Assembly (NCBI GenBank): GCA_009746045.1
Contig: RPFO01000164.1
Span: 2,501,285 to 2,565,284 of the forward strand
DNA: 64,000 nt
Reading direction: 5' to 3'
Origin: Mesostigma viride
Taxonomy: Eukaryota; Streptophyta; Mesostigmatophyceae; Mesostigmatales; Mesostigmataceae
The notes below the pieces were generated by a model that searched no databases, was not told where the DNA came from, and saw only the letters and a list, made by a program, of their open reading frames with translations. Shown here piece by piece: positions 23,088 to 34,700 of the stretch (position 1 is the stretch's first letter; the number at the start of each line of letters is the position of its first letter). Made by a program: the position numbers and the translations under genes.

Positions 23088-24524
23088 CCATCCATCCATC
23101 CATCCATCCATCCATCCATCCATCCATCCATCCATCCATCCATCCATCCATCCATCCATCCATCCATCCATCCATCCATCCATCCATCCATCCATCCATC
23201 CATCCATCCATCCATCCATCCATCCATCCATCCATCCATCCATCCATCCATCCATCCATCCATCCATCCATCCATCCATCCATCCATCCATCCATCCATC
23301 CATCCATCCATCCATCCATCCATCCATCCATCCATCCATCCATCCATCCATCCATCCATCCATCCATCCATCCATCCATCCATCCATCCATCCATCCATC
23401 CATCCATCCATCCATCCATCCATCCATCCATCCATCCATCCATCCATCCATCCATCCATCCATCCATCCATCCATCCATCCATCCATCCATCCATCCATC
23501 CATCCATCCATCCATCCATCCATCCATCCATCCATCCATCCATCCATCCATCCATCCATCCATCCATCCATCCATCCATCCATCCATCCATCCATCCATC
23601 CATCCATCCATCCATCCATCCATCCATCCATCCATCCATCCATCCATCCATCCATCCATCCATCCATCCATCCATCCATCCATCCATCCATCCATCCATC
23701 CATCCATCCATCCATCCATCCATCCATCCATCCATCCATCCATCCATCCATCCATCCATCCATCCATCCATCCATCCATCCATCCATCCATCCATCCATC
23801 CATCCATCCATCCATCCATCCATCCATCCATCCATCCATCCATCCATCCATCCATCCATCCATCCATCCATCCATCCATCCATCCATCCATCCATCCATC
23901 CATCCATCCATCCATCCATCCATCCATCCATCCATCCATCCATCCATCCATCCATCCATCCATCCATCCATCCATCCATCCATCCATCCATCCATCCATC
24001 CATCCATCCATCCATCCATCCATCCATCCATCCATCCATCCATCCATCCATCCATCCATCCATCCATCCATCCATCCATCCATCCATCCATCCATCCATC
24101 CATCCATCCATCCATCCATCCATCCATCCATCCATCCATCCATCCATCCATCCATCCATCCATCCATCCATCCATCCATCCATCCATCCATCCATCCATC
24201 CATCCATCCATCCATCCATCCATCCATCCATCCATCCATCCATCCATCCATCCATCCATCCATCCATCCATCCATCCATCCATCCATCCATCCATCCATC
24301 CATCCATCCATCCATCCATCCATCCATCCATCCATCCATCCATCCATCCATCCATCCATCCATCCATCCATCCATCCATCCATCCATCCATCCATCCATC
24401 CATCCATCCATCCATCCATCCATCCATCCATCCATCCATCCATCCATCCATCCATCCATCCATCCATCCATCCATCCATCCATCCATCCATCCATCCATC
24501 CATCCATCCATCCATCCATCCATC
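23088..24524 (+). repeat. (CATC)n array, ~359 units
   Basis: About 1,437 bp of uninterrupted CATC, bounded left by the LINE tail GGTAGGATTGTGTGTCC and right by AGGGTCAATGCTCCGTGATT, the hairpin region, then (TTAA)n. The very long frames across it are artefacts. Array length in an assembly may be underestimated. Confidence 0.97.
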
Positions 24525-24584
24525 AGGGTCAATGCTCCGTGATTCCCCAACAGGAGCACAAGTCTAATTAATTAACTAATTAAT

Positions 24585-25220
24585 ATCAAGGAGACAACCA
24601 GTGCAGGCCGGCCAGAAATCGGGATAATCATATTATAACAACCATGGTAGCTCGATCCTGCCGTTATCTTTTCCGCGTTTTCGAGTCGTTCATAAGGCAT
24701 ATCTTTACACGCGGGCAAGGGCTGTTGTCAATGCCCCTTTCGCTTCGCAAAAGAAGTCTTGCGTGCCATCCACAAGGCCGGGCACGTCAAACTAGCTACG
24801 ATATTATATGCTTTCCAGACCTGTCCATGTGTCCACTGCATGCCCCCAGTCATTTACATCAACAACTGTGGCAACATCGGGCCATTGATTTCTGTGTCCC
24901 ACTTTTGGTGGGGAGTCGCCAGTCGGGCTTTGATTCTGGTGGTGGATAAGGCCACCTACTGGTGCTGACATTGTACACAGATTTGGTATGTGTGTCCAAT
25001 GCCACCGCTGCGATGTGCTTGATTACACTGCCATAGACGCAAATAATTCTATACCATTTTCTCTCTCAGACTTCCACCAAAAACTTGACACAAGAACGAC
25101 AAGAACCACCAGTCTCATTCTAACCTCCGGCCGCAAATGGATATGTCCGCGAGCAAACTCATGGCAAGCTGCTTCATAAATACAGCCCCCTCACTGCACC
25201 GGATCATATGCACAGCCCCC
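24585..25220. other. Dispersed repeat then sequence with no gene seen
   Basis: 24585-24695 matches 62295-62395 and, inverted, 8455-8585. From 24700 to 25220 I searched the minus strand for a continuation of the LarC-like gene and found none. A 20-bp word, CAGCCCCCTCACTGCACCGG, occurs twice at about 25183-25232, the second copy covering the stop of the LarC-like frame. Confidence 0.5.
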
Positions 25221-28081
25221 TCACTGCACCGGGTCTCCCATCACAATGCGCAACAAGTTGGGCCTGTCCGGCGGATCCCGCGAGCCTGCTCCATACGCGA
25301 CGCGCAGGGGCGCCATGCTGGGCCAGCGAGAGAGCCCAGTGGCTAATGCTGCCACAAGGCATGCTCCGGTCGGCGTGACCAACTCCCCATCACACCCCGC
25401 GTCAAATGTGGGGATTCCCGTCCCACACAGCACACTCAGCGTCGCAGGGGGAGGCGAGGGCAGTGGCCCGTGCGCTGCACCCAGAATCAGCCCGCGGCCC
25501 ATGGGCAGGTGGGACACGATCACCTGGGAGGGGGCTAGGTAGTCGACGGCCAGCGCGGCGGCGACGATATCGACGATGGAGTCTACGGCGCCCACCTGTG
25601 ACGGTCCGAGGGTGTCGTATGGCCGCCCCAGCAGCAGCACAACAAAGCAAACATGGGCAGATGTGGTCAGAAGGCTTATCGGGAGCCCTGGGGTCACTTT
25701 TAGGGGTCACGTTGCAGTAAGATAAACAGCATCTGTGACCCCTAGCAGAAGTCACATGACTTCCTTGAGGGTGCGCCCTCATTGAGGGTCATATATACCC
25801 AACAGCGATACCAAACAGCACAGCCCAACGGACGACCTTGTGGAAGTGCAGATGGCCAATAAGTTATTCCGAGGAAGTGCACAGGCCCAACAGCATACTT
25901 CATGAAAGTGAACACGCCCAATCATGCTTACCTCGTGGAAGCGCACAACCCCAACAGCCGTACCTCGTGGAAGTGCACGTCATCCACGGGGACGCCGTGC
26001 ACCGACGCCTCCGCCACCGCCAAGCGGCCGAACGCGTCCAGTGCGATGGCCTTAGCCCCTTCAGGCAGTGGTGCGGCAGTCAGTAGCTGCTTGATGGCCA
26101 TCCAATCGCGGAACGGCTGGGGGGTGGTCTCCCTGACCACAAACCTGGGACAGGGACAGGAATATTTAGGGCAGCAGACACGTAGGGGGGGGTGATAAGA
26201 GCATATCATCACGGCCATCATTTTCTGCACCTTATTGTCACTGCCCTGTGTGATTCACCGTGCAACCTCGACCCCACCCAGTGTGACACTGTGGACCTTG
26301 GGTGCAGGTTTAGTGAAGCAAGGAACCCAGAACAGGGAAGGCGGCCGCCCTGTAGAGAAGCTGGTAGCATGCGGGCTGCACTAGAGGCATGAGGCGTGCT
26401 GGTAGCAAATAACCACACCGTGCGGGACGCAGCTTCCGAGACGGCATCATGGGATGCTTGCGCGCAATGAATGCTGGCTCGTGATGCTCATGCTTGTTCA
26501 TGATGCTTGCACACATTGCGTGGGCCAGGATGCTTGCACACGTTGCGTGCGACACCATGCTTGGGGCCTGGTGCATGGGGCCTGGTGCATGGGGCATGCT
26601 GCTTGCACACAGGGTTTACGGACGACATTCATGCACGCAGGTCCAGTGCTTGGTGATGCCACTTGGACACCATGCTTGGCCAACAATGGTTGACCAATCT
26701 GCCTGAAGATAATGCTTGCGTACGTCACAGAGCGAGGCCTATGTGTAACACATAAACCTGTGTGAAACATGTAGTTCTGAATATGCTATTTAGGCTTGTG
26801 TGTGCTGCTATATCAGTATATGCTATGTGCTGCTATATCAGTATATGTACTTGTATATCAGTGTAGTGAGTGCATTACTACAGCTCACTGAGGGGGAATT
26901 CGCACAGAGGGACTTGTATATTTTATGGTGTTTGTTTATAGTATTATTTCTACGCACCGTGCCGCAGTGATGGCGGAGCGCACGCCCTGTCCCAGGCGCA
27001 CCGAGTAGCCGGTGATTGGCAGCGATGCCAGGCCTTGCTGGAACACGCCAGCTGGCACGCCCAGGTCCCACAACGCCCCTGCCAGCATGTCGCCGGCCAC
27101 GCCCGCCACGTGGGCGTCGATGAAGAGCACTTTGCCCCGCGCGGCCCCCTTGGGCAGGGGTGGGTTGCGGGGGGCCACTGAGGGGGGCAGCAGCAGCACT
27201 TGGCCATCATTACCGCCGACATGGGTCCATAGGACGCGCTCGGCGGCGCGGGAGTCATGACTGGTGTGGGCGTGGGGGTGGTCATGGTCGTGGTCGTGGT
27301 CGTGGTCGTGGGGGTGGTCATGGTCGTGGTCGTGGGGGTGGTCGTGGTCATGCGTGTGTGAGAGGGGGTGGTTGCGGCTGTGAGAGTGGGAGTGGGGGTG
27401 GTCATGGTCGTGGTCGTGGTTGTGGGAATGGCTGTGGGCATGATTATGAGAGTTGCCATGGGAATGACTGTGGGGTTCATCATGCGAGTGGGGGTGGCTG
27501 TGGGTATGGGAATGAGGGTGCTCGTGGCTGTGGTCGTGCGAATGCGAATGGGAGTGGTCATGTTGGTGGTCATGGGTGTGGGAGTGGGAATGGGCAGCGG
27601 AGTGCTCATGGGAGTGGGAGTGGCCGTGAGAATGAGAGTGGCTGTGATCATGCGAGTGCGAGTGGGCATGGGAGGAGCTGCCCAAGCTCTGACCCTGGTC
27701 CTCGCCCTTTCTCTGGGAAACGGGTGTACTGGCGGCGGCACCGGCACTGGCGCCCTCGCCCGCATGCTTCGGCCTTATGTTAGGGTTTATGCTCACGCCT
27801 TTGCTGCCGCGCGTGTCCAGTCCGGCGGCACCATGTCGCCTGTTTTGCAGCGCGCCTGTGGTGACTCTTAGGCGGCGTTCGTTTGGGAAGTGCGGGCCTT
27901 CGAGCACGGACGGCCAGGCAATGGCACCCTCCAGTGTCCGGTACCTGGAATGCGAGCCCGGGATAGCGCGAGGGCTTCGTACCCTTCCGGCCGGCTGGTG
28001 CGAAGAAGGCTGCAGGCGCACATAATGATGATAAATGGGGGCAAGGCAGGGGCTGCTTCTCAGCATTCCCACGCAAGCCAT
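25221..28081 (-). CDS. larC: LarC-like nickel-insertion protein, N-terminal half, His-rich
   Basis: LarC family proteins insert nickel into the pincer cofactor of lactate racemase. Three exons fit: 28081-26958, 26144-25964, 25595-25221; junctions are phase 2 then phase 0, giving 559 residues. Residues 1-130 are Arg-rich and poor in acidic residues, so could be a transit peptide. About 135-275 are almost wholly His-Ser/His-Asp repeats, a likely metal store. The family domain follows: VLFIDAHVAGVAGDMLAGAL, ALDAFGRLAVAEASVHGV, DDVHFHEVGAVDSIVDIVAA, GELVTPTGA and YGAGSRDPPDRPNLLRI. It stops at GDPVQ, where bacterial LarC continues into a second, nucleotide-binding domain (LarC2). Either the gene is truncated or it encodes only LarC1. 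The ATG is the first in frame; an upstream exon is possible. His codons are mostly CAC/CAT in an imperfect hexamer repeat. Confidence 0.8.
25838..25985 (-). repeat. Tandem copies of LarC exon-2/intron-2 junction
   Basis: On the coding strand, the end of exon 2 plus its donor (GTGCACTTCCACGAG then GTACGG) is followed by four more degenerate copies of about 31 bp, each with a TTCCACGAGGT-like core and a TGTTGGG-like spacer. At least one copy (GAGGTAAGC) has a stronger donor consensus than the one that keeps the domain in frame. Confidence 0.75.
26159..26957. other. LarC-like intron 1, with short direct repeats
   Basis: Within the intron, 26460-26600 has tandem words (GCTTGCACACATTGCGTG, GGGCCTGGTGCATG) and 26790-26850 repeats GTGCTGCTATATCAGTATAT. 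No extra exon is evident. Confidence 0.5.
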
Positions 28082-28099
28082 GTCTCGGCGGCAAGAGGT

Positions 28100-28552
28100 G
28101 CGAGGACGCACCGCGGATAGGGAGAATCTTACTGGCTAATGCTGCTGCCGCATGGGGTGTATCGACGAGCCAATGTCGTTTCTCTGCGACAAAGAGGCGT
28201 CTCGTAGATAGTCTTCTGCCGTTTTTCTCTTCGATACAGTTGTATCGCACGAGTTGATAAACTACTGCGAGGTTGGTCGGCAGGCTATTGGCACGCCATA
28301 CCAACACGCAGTTTAGCACTCATTATCATATCTTTTCGTTCCCCTTTGTCCTAATTGTTCTCCCCAGAACCAACCAGACCTTACCCACCTTAGACCTTGG
28401 TGGTTATTAAAGTGTGTTACACAACTTACAACTGACCTGGAATTTCTGGATATTGAAATACCTATAACCGCCATTCCGCCAAATCAAGATCGGGAACGGT
28501 CAAGGTTGCTCCCGCTGTTATGCTACCAGCTACAGACGTAATGTTATAATTA
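28100..28552. other. No gene seen; candidate LarC promoter
   Basis: Sequence upstream of the LarC-like start on the minus strand. Minus-strand frames here do not join convincingly to the gene. No clear TATA box. Confidence 0.3.
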
Positions 28553-28739
28553 CACCCCCCCCACACGTTTAAGATTGGGGTCCGACCGATCCAGGGCTCA
28601 TGATCTTAAAGAATCTTACTAATGTGATTCGATTCTACTAAGTTCTACTACATTCTAATACAATTATACTACTAGTAGAGGTCAAATCCAGGGGCTCATG
28701 ATCTTTAACCTGAGAATCTTAAACGTGGGGGGGGGGGTG
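28553..28739. mobile_element. MITE-like element with poly-C TIRs and TA duplication
   Basis: Left end CACCCCCCCC...CACGTTTAAGATT and right end AATCTTAAACGTGGGG...GGTG are inverted copies, flanked by TA on both sides (28551-28552 and 28740-28741). Inside, CAGGGCTCATGATCTT-like words repeat. 187 bp, no coding capacity. A TA target would fit the Tc1/mariner group. Confidence 0.7.
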
Positions 28740-28939
28740 TATGTTCCTGTTATATATGTGATTCCCCGGCCCTGTTAAATATGTGTTCCTAGGACCTAGT
28801 TCCTGATGTACATGTGTTCCTAGTTCCTGTACACTGTTGATAGTTGATAGCTGTTGAAAGGAGTAGAAAAGACAGCTCGCGCTATCACACTACACACAGT
28901 TGGTCGATACGTGGTACCTCTTAACCTACCGATATTCCT

Positions 28940-29045
28940 ATTGGTTAATAAAAAATACCCATTTACCCGGAAAAGCTTGCACTTCGCACCTAGTAGGCTA
29001 GTACAACATACCCCGAGACGCGTGAATTCACCTATACGTATCAGC
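28940..29045. repeat. Flanking direct repeat, left copy
   Basis: TTGGTTAATAAAAAATACCC and ATTTACCCGGAAAA, and a little later ATTCACCTATACGTAT, recur in the same order and orientation at 30924-30980 beyond the LINE frame. CACCCATTTACCCGGGGGAAAA at about 10312 is a shorter relative. Confidence 0.65.
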
Positions 29046-29074
29046 TTAATACGTATATCAGCTTTATACGTATC

Positions 29075-30835
29075 GGCTTAATCTCCCACACGGTCCACGG
29101 ATGGATCAACAGAGAGATGTCCTTCATGTCATGGGTGCACGGGGGCCTCGGGCTCCACAACATACAATGGCGTCTGTGGTCGCTGTATGCTAAACAAGTG
29201 ATATCCGTTTTTATGGGAGTTAACACACACCCTGGCTGCATGCTGGCACGTGAAACGCTAGCCTCTCTTTCCACCCATGCTAGTGGCACCTCGTGGCAAC
29301 TGGGGGCGGGCATACTGGGCAGCACCCTTATTTCGTACAAAGGACTCCCATGGTACTGGCAGCGCATATGGACAGGTTACAATAAGCTCAAGCCGGGTCG
29401 CCTAGTCTTTCCTACTACTCGAGAGGAGGTGGCACGGCAGCCACTCTTTTTTAATGACTTAATCACAGACGCTACTAACAAGCCCCTCGGCACTCTCCAC
29501 GGACACAACCCGTATGATGGCTTTCTGCGCGCGTCACCGCCGATTGTCAGGGTGCTGGACCTCTACCTGGGGCACGGCGCTACGTATCGACGGCTCAGCT
29601 ACGACGAGGTCAGCACTTGGGTCTCCCACATGCCCTCCCTGCAAGCGTGGCAAACTCTTATAAGTGCGATACCAGCTGCGTGGCATGCATTGATGACTGC
29701 CCCACGCAAGCCAATTATAACCGGCGACTGGGTTAGCTTCTACGCCGACGGAGTCACGCCTGCGTGCAAGGGTTTAGTCGTGACGGTTCTGCCACATGAG
29801 GGGCTCCAACTACAACTGCTGGAAGCTATTTCTGGCCACAATGGGTGTCTGTATCAACTATCCACCTTATATGCGTACACGCCAGCTTCCCAGTGTCACC
29901 GCATACGCGTAGTCCCATGGTCTGTGCCAAGATCTTGCATGATCCAGCCGGACCCATTATCCCCGGTTGAGAGCATTACATGGCTACACGTGGGCAACAC
30001 ACGGCTCGATCTACTACATCTGGACCCGGTTGAATTTGGATGGGTCTTAACCAAGGGGGACATCAGAACCAGCAAATGTATCTTTGAGTACACCGCAGAT
30101 TGGGGTTATGATATCTTGTTGCATACGTACCATCAGCCCCATCCGGGCCGAGCCCGCTGGGGAATACATTGGCCGGGCTACACTTGGGTTAAGATGATTA
30201 CCCTGGCGGTAGACCACCCTCTCGTGGACCGCAGGGCCACTGATGTACAACATCTTTTGATGCATAGGGCGATAGGGGTCTGCGCTACGCTCCACGAGCG
30301 TTTTGGTCATGATGCATCATGCCTGTGCACGCACCCTAGTGAAACCATTGAGCACAGGTTTCTTTACTGTAATCTCCCTGGGGTTTGGACGTGGCTCATT
30401 AACATCTGGGCCGCATGGACGGCATCGCCACCCACTCTCCCAATTAGCGTGCGTACCATCATTTTCGGTATTGCTGGCACACCAGGGACCGAGCTTTCAG
30501 TTTCCCAAGCAGAATGGATATGGCTACGCACTACTATGCTATACGCGATCTGGACCATACGCAACGAGACAGTCTTTAAGGTCCGCGAGGAGTATACCCG
30601 CGGCGGCGTAGTCCGGCGCTTTATATACCTATGGCGGAATGCGGCTATGCGCCGCTACTGGCTGTTAGCTCAGGAACAACACAGGGTGTGGGACCCAGGT
30701 CCCAATAACGACAAGCCCAGCCCGCTCCAGCTTTTTCATGATCTACTGGGCCGTAATCAGGTATTCACCAGTATGCCTCATGGCGACATTACTCAGGTCC
30801 AATGGCTTCCCTGGTCTAATAACGCGCCCTATTAG
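29075..30835 (+). mobile_element. LINE ORF2 C-terminal region with zinc-binding motif
   Basis: A 585-codon open frame runs from 29075 to TAG at 30835 with no stops. It begins HTVHGWINREMSF and HGGLGLHNIQWRLWSLYAK, the connection that follows the RT domain in many LINEs. Near the end, CLCTHPSETIEHRFLYCNLPG is a zf-RVT type zinc-binding motif, followed by VWTWLINIWAAW and WLRTTMLYAIWTIRNETVFK. The RT palm and endonuclease are missing, so the copy is 5'-truncated, yet the long intact frame suggests recent insertion. It differs from the RT family at 21 and 44 kb. Confidence 0.75.
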
Positions 30836-30923
30836 CCTTTCACCTGTCACCGCCACACGTGTGTGTGCCCACCTTCATTAGGATTCGCTGATACTCATTT
30901 CCCCTCTCACCTCTTTGGTCCAT

Positions 30924-30985
30924 AATTGGCTAATAAAATATACCCATTTCCCCGAAAAAATTCACCTATACGTATAGGCAGGCCT
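30924..30985. repeat. Flanking direct repeat, right copy
   Basis: TTGGCTAATAAAATATACCC then ATTTCCCCGAAAAAATTCAC and CTATACGTATAGGCAG. Compared with the left copy, the bases between the two blocks are deleted. Confidence 0.65.
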
Positions 30986-31798
30986 ACGTATCTGCTATGA
31001 TAGAGTCGGTACATATTACACCGCCCGCATTGGAAGTTCTAACTAAATAATTAGCTTCTGGAAAATGTTCTGGCTGAAAACCATAAAAAAAACAAAAGAA
31101 AATTAATTAATTAACTCCGGGGGCTGAGGACTGGACTCAACAAACAAACAAACAAAATTAATTAATTAACTCATGTGGGCTCTGGGTATCACTGACCTCC
31201 ACTGACTCTAGCCTATGGCCGCCGAAGGGGGGCCGCCGGGCCGGATTGCCGGCCGAATTGGGGACGGCGTGTACGATATCTACCAAACAAACAAAAGAAA
31301 TTTATTAATTAAATAAGTACCCATGTGCCTTGAACGGCTGTAGGACAAACAAACAAACAAAAGGTTTTAATTAAATAATAAAAACCCGGGACTCTAACTG
31401 GCTCCCCAACAAACAATCCAGGGTTATTCGTAATGCAAATACGGCAAAAATTGACCCATAATAACAAACTTCCAATGCGGAGGGTGTACTACCCTAGTCA
31501 CTCGGTGAGCAGCCATAGCCTAGCGTGCCCAAGGATTCCGCATTCCGCAAGGTCTAATTACAGGGTCGTGGAAGTTCTTGGATTCAGAAGATTCAGACTA
31601 ATCGACAGGCATGCATTCTCTCTTTATATTGGGCTGTTGTAGTGCTTGTAGGAAACTATCGAAGGCAATACCGGCCTATCGGCCTTGGAACTAGTGTGTG
31701 ATGCAATGGCTGTAATGATAATTTCATCTCGGATAAATTTACTCAATATACCTGTATTGGTCATTGACGCTTAAACGAGCAAAGAGTTTACAGGGAGA
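30986..31798. other. Intergenic; (CAAA)n/(TTAA)n blocks, PCID2 upstream region
   Basis: Four short blocks of ACAAACAAACAAA followed by TTAATTAA-type runs occur between 31080 and 31420. 31430-31798 is ordinary sequence upstream of PCID2. No clear core promoter motif. Confidence 0.4.
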
Positions 31799-34700
31799 AT
31801 GAGTGGCGAACTATCCCGGTTTCTTCACTTACTGTCTACTGCCGTGGATGCACAAGACGGGGCTACCGTGGCAAAACTACTCTCGTTCCAAAATGCGCCG
31901 TCGGTGCGGGCCGTCTCGGAATCTTTGCGGGTCAACCCAAAGGTGCGAATAGGTCAATGGGTGCAGGCAATGCATGGCACAGACCCTGGCGACTAGGTTA
32001 TTTTGCAGTTCTGTAAGTGATGATGTGGGCTGGGCGAATACAGTATACTTGAGCGTGCTATGTAGTTACGATGTCCACATTGCACGTTAGCTGGCTGGGC
32101 GAACCAAAGGGACGCATGCGGCATAATCATGAAGGCGATGCCGGCTTCTTGGGGCGCAGCTAGTAGTTGAACGCTGCCCTCCACGGGATGTGTACCACGA
32201 TTGTGAGTTGCCAGGTTTGTTTTCTATTGGAGTACCTATGGTGAGCGCTAGGTTGACATAAAATTCCTGCAAGAGGCTAGCTTGACATCATCCTGGGGCA
32301 GCCGATGGATGGCAGGGGGGGCCATTACTGAACCAGAGAGACGCGTGCAGGTTGAATACACTTGTCAGACATCTGGGCCAGATAAGTCGCAAGAAAGGGC
32401 AGTTTCATGACAACCCTCTCTCATTCTTTTGCCAGGCTCACCCTGAGCATGTTGTGGTGGGCAGGGGGCGTGGGGAGGGGGATGGGGGGGGAGAGGCGGG
32501 GAAGGGAAGGGAACACGGTCTACCGGTTTTTGTTTGGTTGGAGAAGGTTGCATTGATTGACTATAGTATTGAACTTCGAAACTTATACATAGTCGTATTC
32601 ATCCACATGCACACGCACACACTTGTGCACACACACACATGGAGATGTCGACCTTATTCCCATCTCTGTCTCCCCCTTTACACCCACGCGGCCTCTGTGT
32701 GCACACATAACACTGCCCCCGAGACTGGCTATCACTCGAATGGCCGCCTTGCTGCACCACACACCACATTCTGCAAGCCCCGGTGCCAACTGCCGCCATC
32801 TCCTTCCCCTCCCACCATCCTCTCTGCATCCATCCACCCGCATTATCAAACACCATATTTTTAACGTACCAAAATGTCCACCTGTCCTGCGCGCCTTGGC
32901 TCTCTTCCCCCTTTGTGTGTTGCTGTGACTTCCCGTGGCCTGTGTGCTGTGTGCCCCCCACCCCACCCCACCCCTCCCCTCCCCTCCCCTCCCCTCCCCA
33001 CCCCACCCCACCCCACCCACCCCACCCCACCCCACCCCACCCCACCCCACCCCACCCCACCCACCCCACCCCACCCCACCCCACCCCACCCCACCCCACC
33101 CCACCCCACCCCACCCCACCCCACCCCACCCCACCCACCCCACCCCACCCCACCCCACCCACCCCACCCCACCCCACCCCACCCCACCCCCCCACCCCAC
33201 CCCACCCCACCCCACCCCACCCCACCCCACCCCACCCCACCCCACCCCACCCCACCCCACCCCCACTCAACCACCTACCCTGCGCTCGTGCCACGCGTCC
33301 CCGTTCCATGACCCCTGTCCATTCGGCTTTCGGCCCCCCAACAAACACAGCCCCCGCCCCCCGCCCCCTCCTCACCATGTGCGATGCGTTCTCGCCCCCC
33401 CCCCCCCCCCCCCCTACCCCCCCCCCCATCCTGTGCTCACGCCACTGGCCAGCTCAACCTGGTCTCGCTGTGCGAGCAGCGTCTGCGGGAGCCGATGGAT
33501 GAGGTTATGGTCTCCCACTGCCAGTACCTGTTCGCGTTCGCGCAGGAGAGATACGCCGACGCGTACGCGGCGCTGGTGGCCGCCACCACGTGAGTAGTGG
33601 GACCCCCCTGCGCAGCCATGGAATGCAAAGGCAACGCCTGGTTTTACGCCTTACCAGTAGCATGCGTGTGCGCCCGCTCACCCAAGCATGCGCCCACCAT
33701 ACCTGCCCGCCTGCCCACCGTCTTTGGTGCCCTTGTTAATTTCTGTTTGCCCCTCCGAGGGCACGGCTGGCATGATGGGTAGCTGTGTGTGCAAGCATGT
33801 GGATGGGGCCCTCGTCCATCCCCACCCATGCCATCGCTGTCTTGGTAGCTGTGCCATTCTTGCCAGCGAAGCGCTTCTTTTTCCAGCTTGCCTGGCCCAT
33901 GGTGTTTGAACACAAACAGGAGCGGCTTGGTATGCCAAGGTGCCCAGCTTATGGGTCTCTCTAGGCTATTTAATGAACACAAACAGGAGCTGCTTGGTAT
34001 GCCAAGGTGCCCAGCTTATGGGTCTCTCTAGGCTATTTAATGAACACAAACAGGAGCTGCTTGGTATGCCAAGGTGCCCAGCTTATGGGTCTCTCTAGGC
34101 TATTTAATGAACACAAACAGGAGCGGCTTGGTATGCCAAGGTGCCCAGCTTATGGGTCTCTCTAGGCTATTTAATGAACACAAACAGGAGCTGCTTGGTA
34201 TGCCAAGGTGCCCAGCTTATGGGTCTCTCTAGGTTACTGAACCCAGATTTTTACCATCCTAAGGTTATACAACGTAAACCTAGACCATCATAAGGTTAGG
34301 CAACCAGGACCTAGACCATTATATAATGGGACCGTTCCGTGTGGGTATCGCTGCTACCATACTGCCCTGATCGCCCATTTCCTGCCTGATGTGCTTCCCC
34401 ATGCCTGTGCGTCCACCGCTGGCTGCCCCCCCCCCCCAGTGCGTTCCTGAAAGAGTTCCGTTCGGCGGACACTCCCTGGCCCAACCCTGTGCTCCAAGGG
34501 CTCACGTACGAGCTGCGCGTGGTGGCGATGAAGGTGCGGATGGCCGCGGCGACCTCCACTACTTTATGCAGTATATTACAGCTGTCCCACCTACTCGATT
34601 TATGTACTGTCTGGTGCCTGACCTCGCCTCCATTTGTGTGACATCCTTTTGGTGGTACCATTTAGGCAGCCAGCTGGCATCCCAACTATTTCACCTCCTA

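Noticed and set aside
24644-25180. Short plus-strand frames after the long CATC array
   Set aside because: No protein-like motifs; the first part overlaps a dispersed repeat.
27160-27871. Gly-rich and Val-Gly-rich plus-strand frames
   Set aside because: They are antisense to the histidine-rich exon of the LarC-like gene.
29117-30835. Single-exon host gene of 572 residues
   Set aside because: The GGLGLHN start, zf-RVT CxC...HxxxxC motif and IWTIRNE ending identify it as a LINE ORF2 C-terminus.
32583-33597. Gly-Trp and Pro-His-Pro-Thr rich frames
   Set aside because: They translate the (CCCCA)n array in PCID2 intron 1.
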